A DNA stretch of 64,000 nucleotides from Acidimicrobiia bacterium (GTDB lineage: Bacteria > Acidobacteriota > Vicinamibacteria > Vicinamibacterales > SCN-69-37), in assembly GCA_016871335.1 (NCBI GenBank), contig VFZF01000003.1, forward strand, positions 153,970 to 217,969, given 5' to 3'. The translations under genes and the position numbers were made by a program. Each line of letters begins with the position of its first letter. Positions within the stretch are counted from its first letter, which is position 1. Below the pieces are notes generated by a model that saw only the letters and a list, made by a program, of their open reading frames with translations, was not told the DNA's origin and did no database searches. Below are positions 6,610-15,559 of the stretch, piece after piece.

Positions 6610-8529
6610 CTACCGTCCGATGACGGCCTGCAGGGCCACGTCGTTGAACTCAATCGCCATCTTCAGCTTGGCCTTGGTCATGTAGGCGGCGAAGAATTCC
6701 TGCCGGCGACGCTGGAGGAGTTCGTTCGTCAGCTGAATCCGCTCGGCCGCCAGCCCCTCGGGTGTGCCGGTGGACTTTTCCACCACCTTGGCGACGACAA
6801 CGGCTGTGGGCGTCGAAATCGGCGCCGACACGGCGCCCTGCTCGAGGGCGAACACGGCATCATCCACGACCGTGCTCACACCGACGTCCGGCAGGGGAGT
6901 GCCGCGTGTGACCAGTTCGGTGGTCTTGACCGTCACGCCGGCCGCCTTGGCCGCGGCGGCAAAGTTGCCGCGCTGCGCTGCGGCAGCGAGCGTCGCCGCG
7001 CGGGTCTTCGCGACCTCGATGGCCTTGAGGCGAATCACGTCGTCCTTCACGCGCTCCTTGACCGCGTCAAATGCGGGCACGGCGGGTGGGGCGATCTCGG
7101 CCAGCGCGATGAACGCGAAGCCCTGGCTCGTCCGGAGCTGTCCGGAGACCTTGCCCTGCTCGAGCGTGAACGCCTGCGCGGCGACCTGCGGCACAAAGCC
7201 GAGGCCGGCCAGCGGTTCCTCGCGCGAGAAGAGTCCGGAGTCACCGACCGTCAGGCCACGTGCCTGGGCGACCCGGTCGAGGTCGGACGGATCGTCAATT
7301 TCCCTGGCCGCTTCGTCCGCAATGCGCTGCGCTTCCTGCTGCGCCTTCTCGAACTTGATCTGATCTTCGAGCTGGGCCCGGACTTCAGCCAGCGACCGCA
7401 CCGAGCCCGGCCGTTTGTCGGTGGTCTTGATGATATGGAAGCCGAACTGCGACTTCACCAGATCGGTGACTTCGCCGACGTCCTGGCCGAAGGCCGCGTT
7501 GGAGAACTCGGGGACCATGGCCTCACGCGCGAAGAAGTCGAGGTCGCCGCCGCGTTCGGCCGACGAGTCCTCCGAGAACTGCTTCGCCAGCGCCGCAAAA
7601 TCCTCCCCGGCGCCAACACGCGCGAGCACCGCCCGCGCCGCCTTTTCGACCGCGGCTTCGTCCTTGCCCTCGGTCTTGAAGAGGATGTGACTGGCACGCA
7701 CCTGCTCGGGCGTGGTGAACATGGACATGTTGTCGCGATAACGCGCTTCGATCTCGGCGGGCGTCGCGGTCATCGTCGTGCGGAGCGCATCGGCGTCGAT
7801 GGAGATGTAGCGCACGCGGCGCTTCTCGGGATCGCGATACGTCTCCTGGTTGGCGGCGAAGTGGGCGCTCACCTCGGCGTCGGTCGGGGTGATCCCCTCA
7901 CGGAACGCATCGGCGATCAACACCGCCATCTCAAGCTTGACCTTGTCGTTGCGCTGGCGATATTCCTGCGCGACGTCGGCGTCGGAGACGTGCACCCAGC
8001 CGGTGACGGCTGCCTGGAGTTTCTCCGCCATCAGGCTCTTGCGCAGCTGTTCCTCGAACTCGCTGGCGCGCAACGGGGGACGCTGCATCTGCAGCACCTG
8101 CCGGTAGCGTTCGTCCCCGATGAACTGGCCGTCCTGCTGAAAGCCCGGCATCCGCAGAATGCGCTCGCGCAGTTCCGCGTCCGTCACCGTGAGGTCCAGG
8201 CGCGCAGCCTCGACGATCATCGCTTCCTCGTCGATCATCTGCTGCACGACGCGCTGGGGGATCCCCAGCTGCTGAATCATGTCGGCGGTCAGCTGGCCCC
8301 CGTAGGCCTGCTGCACCGAGGCCATCTGCTGCTGATACAGCCGCTGGAAGGTGCCGACGGTGATCCGGCGGCCGTCCACGGTCGCGATCGCGTCATTGGG
8401 GTTCGCACCAGTGCCCGCGGCGGGGTCCAGGAACGAGGGGACGTACAACAGAACAAAAGTGACGACCACCAGTCCGAGGCTCCATTTCAGCCAGGCCTTG
8501 TGGCGGCGCATCCGGTCGAGCATTGTCAT
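6610..8529 (-). CDS. ppiD: membrane-anchored periplasmic peptidyl-prolyl isomerase, PpiD/SurA type
   Basis: A periplasmic folding chaperone of 639 residues. One N-terminal membrane anchor (LKWSLGLVVVTFVLLYVPSF, residues about 15-34) is followed by a SurA_N-type chaperone region (TVDGRRITVGTFQRLYQQQM) and one parvulin domain in the middle (VRASHILFK to FGFHIIKTTDKRPG). The long C-terminal chaperone part resembles E. coli PpiD in layout. I chose ATG 8529, with GGAGA about ten bases upstream; a longer frame to 8712 reads through the divergent promoter. CATAAT at 8563-8568 (minus) is a likely -10. It faces sppA tail to tail, both being envelope quality-control functions. Confidence 0.88.
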   Translation of the reverse strand: MTMLDRMRRHKAWLKWSLGLVVVTFVLLYVPSFLDPAAGTGANPNDAIATVDGRRITVGTFQRLYQQQMASVQQAYGGQLTADMIQQLGIPQRVVQQMIDEEAMIVEAARLDLTVTDAELRERILRMPGFQQDGQFIGDERYRQVLQMQRPPLRASEFEEQLRKSLMAEKLQAAVTGWVHVSDADVAQEYRQRNDKVKLEMAVLIADAFREGITPTDAEVSAHFAANQETYRDPEKRRVRYISIDADALRTTMTATPAEIEARYRDNMSMFTTPEQVRASHILFKTEGKDEAAVEKAARAVLARVGAGEDFAALAKQFSEDSSAERGGDLDFFAREAMVPEFSNAAFGQDVGEVTDLVKSQFGFHIIKTTDKRPGSVRSLAEVRAQLEDQIKFEKAQQEAQRIADEAAREIDDPSDLDRVAQARGLTVGDSGLFSREEPLAGLGFVPQVAAQAFTLEQGKVSGQLRTSQGFAFIALAEIAPPAVPAFDAVKERVKDDVIRLKAIEVAKTRAATLAAAAQRGNFAAAAKAAGVTVKTTELVTRGTPLPDVGVSTVVDDAVFALEQGAVSAPISTPTAVVVAKVVEKSTGTPEGLAAERIQLTNELLQRRRQEFFAAYMTKAKLKMAIEFNDVALQAVIGR

Positions 8530-8612
8530 GGTCGGGATCTCTCCAACGGTCCGAAAGCACGCATTATGCCACGTCGCTCCAAGTACCAGCAAAATCAACG
8601 GCTTGGCCGTGG

Positions 8613-8618
8613 TATAAT
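8613..8618 (+). promoter_or_regulatory. candidate -10 box (TATAAT) of the dgc-mre operon
   Basis: A perfect TATAAT 51 bases before the ATG of the diguanylate cyclase gene, in the 140-base divergent region shared with ppiD. Unlike the leaderless-type boxes, this one is followed by a leader with a GGGGGA ribosome-binding site. No convincing -35 is seen. Confidence 0.5.
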
Positions 8619-8669
8619 CCGGGATTTTGGCGGGCCGTTTCGGCCAGTTTTTGGGGGACGCCGACCACG

Positions 8670-10151
8670 ATGCCGGGACGACGACAGGCGGCGTCAACCG
8701 CACGCCAGACAACTCAGCTCAGCATGCCCCTCCCGGGGACGTTGACGCGTGCCGTGTTTCATCGCGAACAGCCCGGGGAACGTGTCGAACGCCACGTCGC
8801 GCCGCTGCGCCGCGCGCGACGCGTGGCCCTGTCGATTGCGTCCCAGCAGGAGGCGGCCGTGCCGCCGAAGGGTGTGGACGGCATCCTCTGGGAAATTGCC
8901 GTGGACGGGGGATTGGACCGTCGTCGCGTCGCGTCGCTGCGGGCCAAAGCGCCAGCTGCGTCGTATGCGGCCGTGGGGGATCGACACCTCGCCGATCTGT
9001 CGCGGTCACTCGGGTTCCGGCATCACCTCACGGTGCCGTTGCGGTGGCCGGAGGTCGAGCGGGCGCTGGGGTTGCCCGGGACCCTCGACCTTGCCGATCG
9101 GATTCAGAAGGCGACCCCGCAGTTGGTGGCGACCGCCAAGCGGGCAGAGGTTATCAGTGACCTGCTCCGGGCCGTGAATGAATCGACCGACCCGTCGACG
9201 GTGGCATCCGCGCTGGTGGCGCGTGTCGCGGACTGGCTGCCCCTGGCGTTGTGGGCGGTCGTCGCCGTCGAGTCTGACGGTCAGATCCACTGGTTGTCGG
9301 GTCGTGAAACCGACGGAATGATGAAGGCGGCCGTCGAGGCGATCGCCGACGTGGTGGTGCAGGCCGCCGAGCCCTACGCCACCGACCGTATCGCCGGGGA
9401 CAAGCGCATCGGGGAGGCGGTCGAAGCTGCCGCGGTGGCCTGGCCCTTGGTGGCCAACGGGGCTATCGTGGGAGTGCTGGTGGGCGTGGATCACGGGCGG
9501 TCGCGCCGAGTGCCGCGGTGGCCCCCCGCGCTGCGCGCCGCTGTCAGCCGGCTGGTCGAGCCGGCGGCCTTTGCGCTGGCGCACGCGCTGCGTGTCGTGC
9601 GGGCCGAGGCGCTCTCGGTGACCGACGACCTGACGCAGTTGTACAACTCGCGCTACCTGCACGAGGTGTTGCGGAAGGAAGTCAAACGCGCCGTGCGCAG
9701 CAGCCGGCCGTTGTCGCTGCTGTTTGTGGACCTGGATGGGTTCAAGAAGATCAACGACGCACACGGCCACCTGCTCGGCAGCCGGGCGCTGGTCGAAGCG
9801 GCGGCGGTGATCCGGGGCAGCGCACGCGAGACCGACCTGGTGGCGCGCTTCGGCGGCGATGAATTCGCCATCGTCCTGCCCGAAACGGAGGAGGACGGCG
9901 CGCGCGAGGTCGCCGTGCGCCTGCTGGAACGGATTGCGCGGTATGTGTTTCTCGCCGATCGCGGCCCCGGCAGCCGCCTGACGGCGTCGATTGGCGTCGC
10001 GACGCTGCCCGCCGCGAGGCAGACGGCGGATGGGGTCTTGCAGGCGGCGGATGCTGCCATGTATCGGGTAAAGGAAGCGGGCCGCAACGGCATCTACATT
10101 GCCGGCGGGGGCCTGCTTCGACGAACTGAATTGACACAGGAGTCACATTGA
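8670..10151 (+). CDS. diguanylate cyclase with GAF-like and GGDEF domains
   Basis: Predicted to make cyclic di-GMP from two GTP. The C-terminal GGDEF domain is complete: [15 protein letters not shown] opening, [13 protein letters not shown] metal-binding strand, active site GGDEF at residues 395-399 and IGVAT near the end. An intact inhibitory I-site RETD lies exactly five residues before GGDEF. The middle (about residues 150-310) looks like a GAF-type sensor, and the N-terminus is Arg-rich without a membrane helix. I chose ATG 8670 with GGGGGA nine bases upstream (493 residues). The stop TGA overlaps the TTG start of mreB, so the gene is coupled to the cell-shape operon. Confidence 0.87.
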   Translation: MPGRRQAASTARQTTQLSMPLPGTLTRAVFHREQPGERVERHVAPLRRARRVALSIASQQEAAVPPKGVDGILWEIAVDGGLDRRRVASLRAKAPAASYAAVGDRHLADLSRSLGFRHHLTVPLRWPEVERALGLPGTLDLADRIQKATPQLVATAKRAEVISDLLRAVNESTDPSTVASALVARVADWLPLALWAVVAVESDGQIHWLSGRETDGMMKAAVEAIADVVVQAAEPYATDRIAGDKRIGEAVEAAAVAWPLVANGAIVGVLVGVDHGRSRRVPRWPPALRAAVSRLVEPAAFALAHALRVVRAEALSVTDDLTQLYNSRYLHEVLRKEVKRAVRSSRPLSLLFVDLDGFKKINDAHGHLLGSRALVEAAAVIRGSARETDLVARFGGDEFAIVLPETEEDGAREVAVRLLERIARYVFLADRGPGSRLTASIGVATLPAARQTADGVLQAADAAMYRVKEAGRNGIYIAGGGLLRRTELTQESH

Positions 10152-11173
10152 ACTTCCGATCACTGTTTTCATTGTTTTCAAGCGACCTCGCCATCGATCT
10201 CGGCACGGCCAATACGTGTGTCTATGCGCGGGGCAGGGGTATTGTCGTCAACGAGCCGTCGATCGTCGCGATCAACAAGATCACCGGCCGGGTCGAGGCC
10301 GTCGGCCGTGAGGCGAAGGAAATGCTTGGGCGCACGCCCGGCAACATCGTCGCAATCAAACCAATGAAGGACGGCGTCATCGCCGACTTCGAGGTCACCG
10401 AGAAGATGCTGGCGCACTTCATCAAGAAGGCGCACAACCGCACCATGTGGGTGCGGCCCCGCATTGTCATCGGCGTGCCGTCCGAGATCACGCAGGTCGA
10501 AAAACGCGCGGTCAAGGACAGCGCCTACCGCGCCAAGGCCAGCGAGGTCTATCTGGTGGAGGAAGCGATGGCAGCGGCCATCGGCGCCGGCATGCCCATC
10601 GAGGACGCCTCGGGCAACATGGTGGTGGATATCGGCGGCGGCACGACCGACATCGCCGTGATTTCGCTCGCCGGCATCGTCTACAGCAAGGCGATTCGGG
10701 TCGCCGGCAACGAGATGGATGAAGCGATCATCCAGTACATCAAGAAGACGTACAACCTGCTGATCGGCGAGCGCACGTCGGAGCAGATCAAGATGGAACT
10801 GGGATCCGCGTATCCGCTCGATGAGCGGTTGACGATGGAGATCAAGGGCCGGCACCTGATTGAAGGGGTGCCGAAGACGTTCACGATCACCGACGAGGAA
10901 ATCCGCGAGGCTCTTGCGGAAACGGTGAACGTGATCGTGGACGCCATCCGTGTGGCCCTGGAGCGCACGCCGCCCGAACTCTCCGCCGACATTGTCGACC
11001 GCGGCATCGTGGTGACTGGTGGCGGTGCGTTGCTCAAGAACCTCGACAAGCGCCTCCGCGAAGAGACTGGTCTGCCGGTCGTCACGGCGGAAGACCCGCT
11101 GTCGACCGTGGTGCTCGGCACAGGCAAGATGCTGTCGAACTTCGAACTGCTGAGAAAGATCTCGCTGGATTGA
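10148..11173 (+). CDS. mreB: rod shape-determining actin homologue MreB
   Basis: Cytoplasmic actin-like ATPase that forms membrane-bound filaments guiding the elongasome. The three ATP-binding signatures are present: [14 protein letters not shown] (phosphate 1), [13 protein letters not shown] (phosphate 2) and [11 protein letters not shown] (adenosine). The N-terminal [10 protein letters not shown] is a likely amphipathic membrane-binding segment. At 341 residues it has normal length. The start is TTG, with GGAG seven bases upstream, overlapping the previous stop as TTGA. mreC, mreD, mrdA and rodA follow in the order known from many Gram-negative bacteria. Confidence 0.97.
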   Translation: MNFRSLFSLFSSDLAIDLGTANTCVYARGRGIVVNEPSIVAINKITGRVEAVGREAKEMLGRTPGNIVAIKPMKDGVIADFEVTEKMLAHFIKKAHNRTMWVRPRIVIGVPSEITQVEKRAVKDSAYRAKASEVYLVEEAMAAAIGAGMPIEDASGNMVVDIGGGTTDIAVISLAGIVYSKAIRVAGNEMDEAIIQYIKKTYNLLIGERTSEQIKMELGSAYPLDERLTMEIKGRHLIEGVPKTFTITDEEIREALAETVNVIVDAIRVALERTPPELSADIVDRGIVVTGGGALLKNLDKRLREETGLPVVTAEDPLSTVVLGTGKMLSNFELLRKISLD

Positions 11174-11177
11174 TCGC

Positions 11178-12017
11178 TTGGCCAGTGTCCGCCGGACGTT
11201 CGTCCTGTTTCTGCTGCTGACCTTCGGTCACATGCTGCTGATTTCAGCGCAGGTGCAGTCGAAGAGCGGCCTGCCGCTGGTGCAGGCCGGCGCGTTCAGC
11301 GTGTTCGCCTCCATGCAACAGCTGACGTCAGGGATGGCCGACGTCGGCGGGTCCATCTGGTCGAACTATGTCGCGCTGCGCGGCGTGGAGGCCGAGAACG
11401 ATTCGCTGCAGAAGCGCGTGCTGGAACTGGAGGGCCTGGTGCAGTCACAGGCGGCCATCGTCAGCCAGACCCAGGAACTTGAAGGCGTGTTGCGTCTGCA
11501 GCAGAGTCTGGTGGCGACGACGCTGGCGGCCCGCGTGATCGCCGGCAGTCCCGCGCCAGGCGCGAACATGATTACCATCGATCGCGGCACGGCGGACGGC
11601 ATCGAGTTGGACATGGCGGTGATTGGACAGCAGGGCGTGATCGGCCGTGTGTTCGGCCGGCCTACGCAGCATGCCGCGCAAGTGCAACTGTTGATCGGTC
11701 GCCAGGCGGCGGCCGCTGCGGTGACCGAGACGTCACTGGCCGTGGGCATGGTGCTGGGTGGCGCCGGCGATCCGCCGCTTGAGATGGAGTACGTCGACGT
11801 GCTGCATGATGTCGCGGTCGGGGAGCGGGTGTTGACGTCGGGCCTTGACGGCATCTACCCCAGGGGATTTGTGATCGGGACGGTTGAGCGCGCTGTGCGG
11901 GGGTCGGGCGTGTACAGCGATCTGCGGGTGCGGCCGGCCGTGGACTTCACGCGTCTGGATGTGGTGCTGGTGGTGCTCGCGCGGCCGGCACGCGCCGGCG
12001 GGGAGCCGCAGCCGTGA
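11178..12017 (+). CDS. mreC: rod shape-determining protein MreC
   Basis: A bitopic elongasome protein of 279 residues. A short cytoplasmic tail, one membrane helix (FVLFLLLTFGHMLLISAQ, about residues 8-25), a coiled-coil (about 65-105, LQKRVLELEGLVQSQ) and a periplasmic double beta-barrel (RVIAGSPAPGANMITIDRG and GVIGRVFG) appear in that order. It links MreB with the PBP2/RodA synthase. TTG at 11178 is taken as start, four bases after the mreB stop; no other start precedes the membrane helix. The GTGA overlap with mreD indicates translational coupling. Confidence 0.92.
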   Translation: MASVRRTFVLFLLLTFGHMLLISAQVQSKSGLPLVQAGAFSVFASMQQLTSGMADVGGSIWSNYVALRGVEAENDSLQKRVLELEGLVQSQAAIVSQTQELEGVLRLQQSLVATTLAARVIAGSPAPGANMITIDRGTADGIELDMAVIGQQGVIGRVFGRPTQHAAQVQLLIGRQAAAAAVTETSLAVGMVLGGAGDPPLEMEYVDVLHDVAVGERVLTSGLDGIYPRGFVIGTVERAVRGSGVYSDLRVRPAVDFTRLDVVLVVLARPARAGGEPQP

Positions 12018-12535
12018 ATCTGACGCGGGTGCTGCTTGTCGTAACGGTTGGCCTGGTGCTGCAGATGGCCCTGGCGCGGTTTGCCGTCGGCGATCGCTGG
12101 GTGTTCGACCTGGTGCTCGTGGCGGTCGTGTTTGTCGCGTTGTCGTGGGGGCCGATCGCCGGGATGTGGGCCGGCACCCTCGGTGGTCTGGTGCAGGACG
12201 CCCTGTCGGGTGACATCATCGGTGTCGGCGGCCTGGCCAAGACGGTGGCTGGGTTGGCGGCCGGCGTGGCCGGAGCGCAGTTCGTCGTGTCGAGCGCCGC
12301 GGGGCGTGTCGCGACCGTCGCGGTGGTCACCATCGGACACCGGTTGCTGGTGGTGTCGTTGCTGGCGCTGGCGGATCAGCGGTGGTCAGACGGCGGGTGG
12401 ATGGCTATGCTGATGGAAACGGGGCTCAACGGATGTGCCGGACTGGTCGCGTTCAAGGCCACCGAGTGGGTCCCCGGCGCGATGCGTCAGACGCGTGAAC
12501 TGCGTCGGCCCTCGTTGAGCAAACGCCGGTGGTGA
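12014..12535 (+). CDS. mreD: rod shape-determining membrane protein MreD
   Basis: A polytopic membrane protein of 173 residues, nearly all hydrophobic (about five helices), lying exactly where mreD is expected between mreC and the PBP2 gene. The conserved GxxAGxxAGxLGGLVQDALSG-like region (GMWAGTLGGLVQDALSGD) is the best family signature; the rest is poorly conserved, as usual for MreD. GTG start overlaps mreC by four bases. Confidence 0.85.
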   Translation: MNLTRVLLVVTVGLVLQMALARFAVGDRWVFDLVLVAVVFVALSWGPIAGMWAGTLGGLVQDALSGDIIGVGGLAKTVAGLAAGVAGAQFVVSSAAGRVATVAVVTIGHRLLVVSLLALADQRWSDGGWMAMLMETGLNGCAGLVAFKATEWVPGAMRQTRELRRPSLSKRRW

Positions 12536-12539
12536 CCTC

Positions 12540-14447
12540 ATGCTGACTCCTGGAGCCTACGAAGATCGTCAGAGCCTGCAGTCGCGGCTCCTCGGGTTCC
12601 GCGTCGGCATCGTCCTGCTGTTTGTCCTGTTCGGCGTCGCGTTCTGGACGCTGCAGGTGCTGCAGCACCAGGAGTACCTCGAGCGGGCCGAAAACAACCA
12701 CATGCGCACGATTGAGTTGCGCGCCCCGCGCGGCGTCCTGTTCGATCGTCACGGGGAAGTGCTCGTGCAGAATCGCCGGGTGTTTCGTATTGCGGTGGTC
12801 CGTGAGCAGACCGGCGGCGATCTTGAAGGCGTGCTGGTCCGCCTCGCGGCGATCACGGCGGTGGACGAGGCCAGCGTGCGCGCGGCCGTCAAGCGCCGCA
12901 TGAACGAACCGTCGTTCCGGCCGATTCCCGTGATCGAGAACGCGACCGAGGCCCAGGTGGCGTCCGTGCTCGCACGCGCGCTCGAATTGCCGGGTGTCGT
13001 CGTGGAGCAGGTGCCCACCCGACGGTATCCAGACGCGGGGCTGGCTGCGCATCTGTTCGGGTATGTCGGGGAGGTGCAGAAGTCGCAACTGCGGCCGGGG
13101 CTCCAGCCCGGGGCCATCGTCGGTCAGGCCGGCGTGGAGCAGGTGTACGACGAATTGCTCATTGGAGAGAACGGCAACCGGTTTGTCGTGGTGAACAGCC
13201 GCGGCCGTGAAATCGAGGAACTGGAGCACCAGGAGCCTGTTGACGGGAAGCGGGTGCAACTGACGATTGATGCCGACATGCAGCGGGCGCTTGAAGAGGC
13301 GTTCCGCAGCAAGGGGTTCAACGGGTCGGGCATGTTTCTGGATCCGCGCACGGGGGAGGTCCTCGCCATGGCCAGTGTGCCGTCCTACGATCCCAATGAG
13401 TTTGCGAGCGGGATCGAGCCGTCGAAGTGGCAGGCGCTGTTGGGCGATCCGCTCAAGCCGCTGCGCAACCGGACGGTGCAGGGCACCTACGCCCCGGGCT
13501 CCACCTTCAAGATCGTGATGGCGCTGGCCGCGCTTGAGGAGGGGCTGATCACCCCGGAGACGACGTTCAACTGCGCCGGCAGCAAGACGATTTACGGCAA
13601 CTCGTTTGCGTGTCATCGCGCGGGGGGCCACGGCCGGCAGAATCTGCGCGAGGCGTTGATGCACTCGTGCAACGTCTACTTCTACACGCTCGGTGAGATG
13701 TTGAAGGTCGACACCATTCACAAGTGGGCGGAACGACTGGGGTTGGTCGGCCGGACCGGTATCGACCTGCCGGCCGAGGATGAAAGCGTCATTCCATCCG
13801 AGGCCTGGAAGCGGCGCCGGTTCAACGAACGGTGGTATCCCGGCGACACGATTTCTGTGGCGATCGGGCAGGGATACGTCACGGTGACGCCGGTGGCGCT
13901 CGCCCGCATGATGGCCACGATCGCCAATGGCGGGACGCTGGTGACGCCACATGCCATCCGCGCCGTGGATAACGGCGCGGGCTGGGAACCCACGCAGGGC
14001 ACGACCGTGGTGCCGCCGGTGACGCTGGCGCCTGACATGCTCGACGCGGTCCGCGACGGGTTGTGGATGGCGGTCAATGCACCGACCGGCACCGCCCGAG
14101 GCGCGCAGATCGCCGGCTATGACATCGCCGGCAAGACGGGCACCGCACAGGTCATCTCGCTGGACGCGGCCAAGGCGGTCGCCGGTCGCACCACGCGTGA
14201 TTTGCGCCACCACGGCTGGTTCGTGTTTTTTGCGCCCAAGGACAATCCCGAAGTGGCCGGCGTCGTGTTTGTGGAGCACGGTGCATCCAGCGGTGCCGCG
14301 ACGCCGATTGTGCGTCACGTGATGAACACGTACTTCGCGAAGAAGGAAGGCCGTCCACTCCCGAAGCTCGCACCCGCACCACCCACACCACCTGCCCTGA
14401 CCCGCTCAACCCCAGCGGGCCCTGCGAGTGGAAGCGGCGTCCGGTGA
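12540..14447 (+). CDS. mrdA: penicillin-binding protein 2 (peptidoglycan transpeptidase)
   Basis: Class B PBP that cross-links lateral-wall peptidoglycan with RodA. One N-terminal helix (residues about 22-42) is followed by the pedestal (IELRAPRGVLFDRHG) and the transpeptidase domain. The active-site motifs are all present: STFK (Ser321), SCN (376-378) and KTGT (Lys532). The length of 635 residues is normal. The C-terminus is a Pro/Ala-rich tail (about the last 30 residues). The stop overlaps the rodA GTG by four bases. Confidence 0.95.
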   Translation: MLTPGAYEDRQSLQSRLLGFRVGIVLLFVLFGVAFWTLQVLQHQEYLERAENNHMRTIELRAPRGVLFDRHGEVLVQNRRVFRIAVVREQTGGDLEGVLVRLAAITAVDEASVRAAVKRRMNEPSFRPIPVIENATEAQVASVLARALELPGVVVEQVPTRRYPDAGLAAHLFGYVGEVQKSQLRPGLQPGAIVGQAGVEQVYDELLIGENGNRFVVVNSRGREIEELEHQEPVDGKRVQLTIDADMQRALEEAFRSKGFNGSGMFLDPRTGEVLAMASVPSYDPNEFASGIEPSKWQALLGDPLKPLRNRTVQGTYAPGSTFKIVMALAALEEGLITPETTFNCAGSKTIYGNSFACHRAGGHGRQNLREALMHSCNVYFYTLGEMLKVDTIHKWAERLGLVGRTGIDLPAEDESVIPSEAWKRRRFNERWYPGDTISVAIGQGYVTVTPVALARMMATIANGGTLVTPHAIRAVDNGAGWEPTQGTTVVPPVTLAPDMLDAVRDGLWMAVNAPTGTARGAQIAGYDIAGKTGTAQVISLDAAKAVAGRTTRDLRHHGWFVFFAPKDNPEVAGVVFVEHGASSGAATPIVRHVMNTYFAKKEGRPLPKLAPAPPTPPALTRSTPAGPASGSGVR

Positions 14448-15547
14448 TCGTCGATCGCCGCGTGTTGCCGCACCTCGACTGGCCGCTGCTGGCGGCCGTC
14501 CTGGGGCTGACCCTGATCGGGCTCGCGACCATCTATTCCGTGACCGGGAACATCGGGGCGAATGCGCCCGGCCCCGAATTCTGGCGGCAGTTGTACGCCG
14601 TGCCCATCGGTCTTGCGGCACTGGCCGGCTGCCTGTTGGTGGATTACCGCACACTTGCCCAGCGGTCGGTGTTGGTCTATCTCGCGGTGATCGCGGCGCT
14701 GATCGCCGTGTTGTTTTTTGGCGTGGTGGCGAAGGGGGCCCGCCGGTGGATCGATCTCGGCGTGGGCTCATTGCAGCCCTCTGAGTTCGCCCGCCTTGGC
14801 GTCGCCCTGATGCTGGCGATGTGGTTTGGTGATGGACGCCGGAATGCCCGCTCACTCGCAGACCTGGCGTGGGGCGGGGTGGTGGTGGCCGTGCCGATCG
14901 GGTTGATCTTCTTTCAGCCGGACTTTGGCACCGCCGTCACGTTGACGTCCGTGTATTTCGGCGTGATTTACCTGGCCGGACTCCCGCTGCGCTGGGTCGG
15001 CGTCGGGCTGCTGGCCGTGGTGCTGTTGTCGCCGGTCGTCTGGATGTGGGGCCTCGAGGACTACCAGAAGGGGCGCGTCATTACGTTCCTCAATCCCGAG
15101 CGTGACCCCAGGGGCGCCGGCTGGCAACAAATCCAGGCCAAGATCACGGTCGGCTCCGGAGGGCTGTTCGGGAAGGGCTTCCGGCAGGGGACCCAGGGCG
15201 CCTACCGGTTCCTGCCCGAGGCCCACAATGACTTCGTGTTTGCCGTGCTGGCCGAAGAACACGGGTTCTTCGGGGTGATCCTCGTACTCGGGCTGTATTT
15301 GTTTGTGGTCATGCGCAGTCTTGAGGCGGCGAAGCTGGCCAAAGACCGGGTGGGCGCGTTCCTCGTGGTGGGGATCGTGTCCTGGTTTACGTTTCAGGTG
15401 GTGTACAACATCACTATGCAGGCAGGCTTGGTCCCCGTGAAGGGGCTGACCCTGCCATTGATGAGTTATGGCGGGTCGTCGCTGGTGGCGACGCTCGCCG
15501 GGTTTGGCCTCATTCTCAATGTGCGAATGAGGCGGTTTACGAATTAG
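14444..15547 (+). CDS. rodA: rod-shape peptidoglycan glycosyltransferase RodA (SEDS)
   Basis: SEDS-family polymerase of lipid II with about ten membrane helices over 367 residues. Family signatures include KGARRWIDLG, the QPSEFARLG segment, EAHNDFVFAVLAEEHGF with the catalytic-type Asp in the large periplasmic loop, and LPLMSYGGSSLVATLAGFGL near the end. It is coupled to mrdA by a GTGA overlap, which fits the PBP2-RodA complex. Confidence 0.95.
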   Translation: MIVDRRVLPHLDWPLLAAVLGLTLIGLATIYSVTGNIGANAPGPEFWRQLYAVPIGLAALAGCLLVDYRTLAQRSVLVYLAVIAALIAVLFFGVVAKGARRWIDLGVGSLQPSEFARLGVALMLAMWFGDGRRNARSLADLAWGGVVVAVPIGLIFFQPDFGTAVTLTSVYFGVIYLAGLPLRWVGVGLLAVVLLSPVVWMWGLEDYQKGRVITFLNPERDPRGAGWQQIQAKITVGSGGLFGKGFRQGTQGAYRFLPEAHNDFVFAVLAEEHGFFGVILVLGLYLFVVMRSLEAAKLAKDRVGAFLVVGIVSWFTFQVVYNITMQAGLVPVKGLTLPLMSYGGSSLVATLAGFGLILNVRMRRFTN

Positions 15548-15559
15548 AGGCACAACTCC

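Noticed and set aside
12453..14318. Very long minus-strand open frame across mrdA
   Set aside because: His/Arg/Asp-rich shadow of the penicillin-binding protein gene with no recognisable domain.
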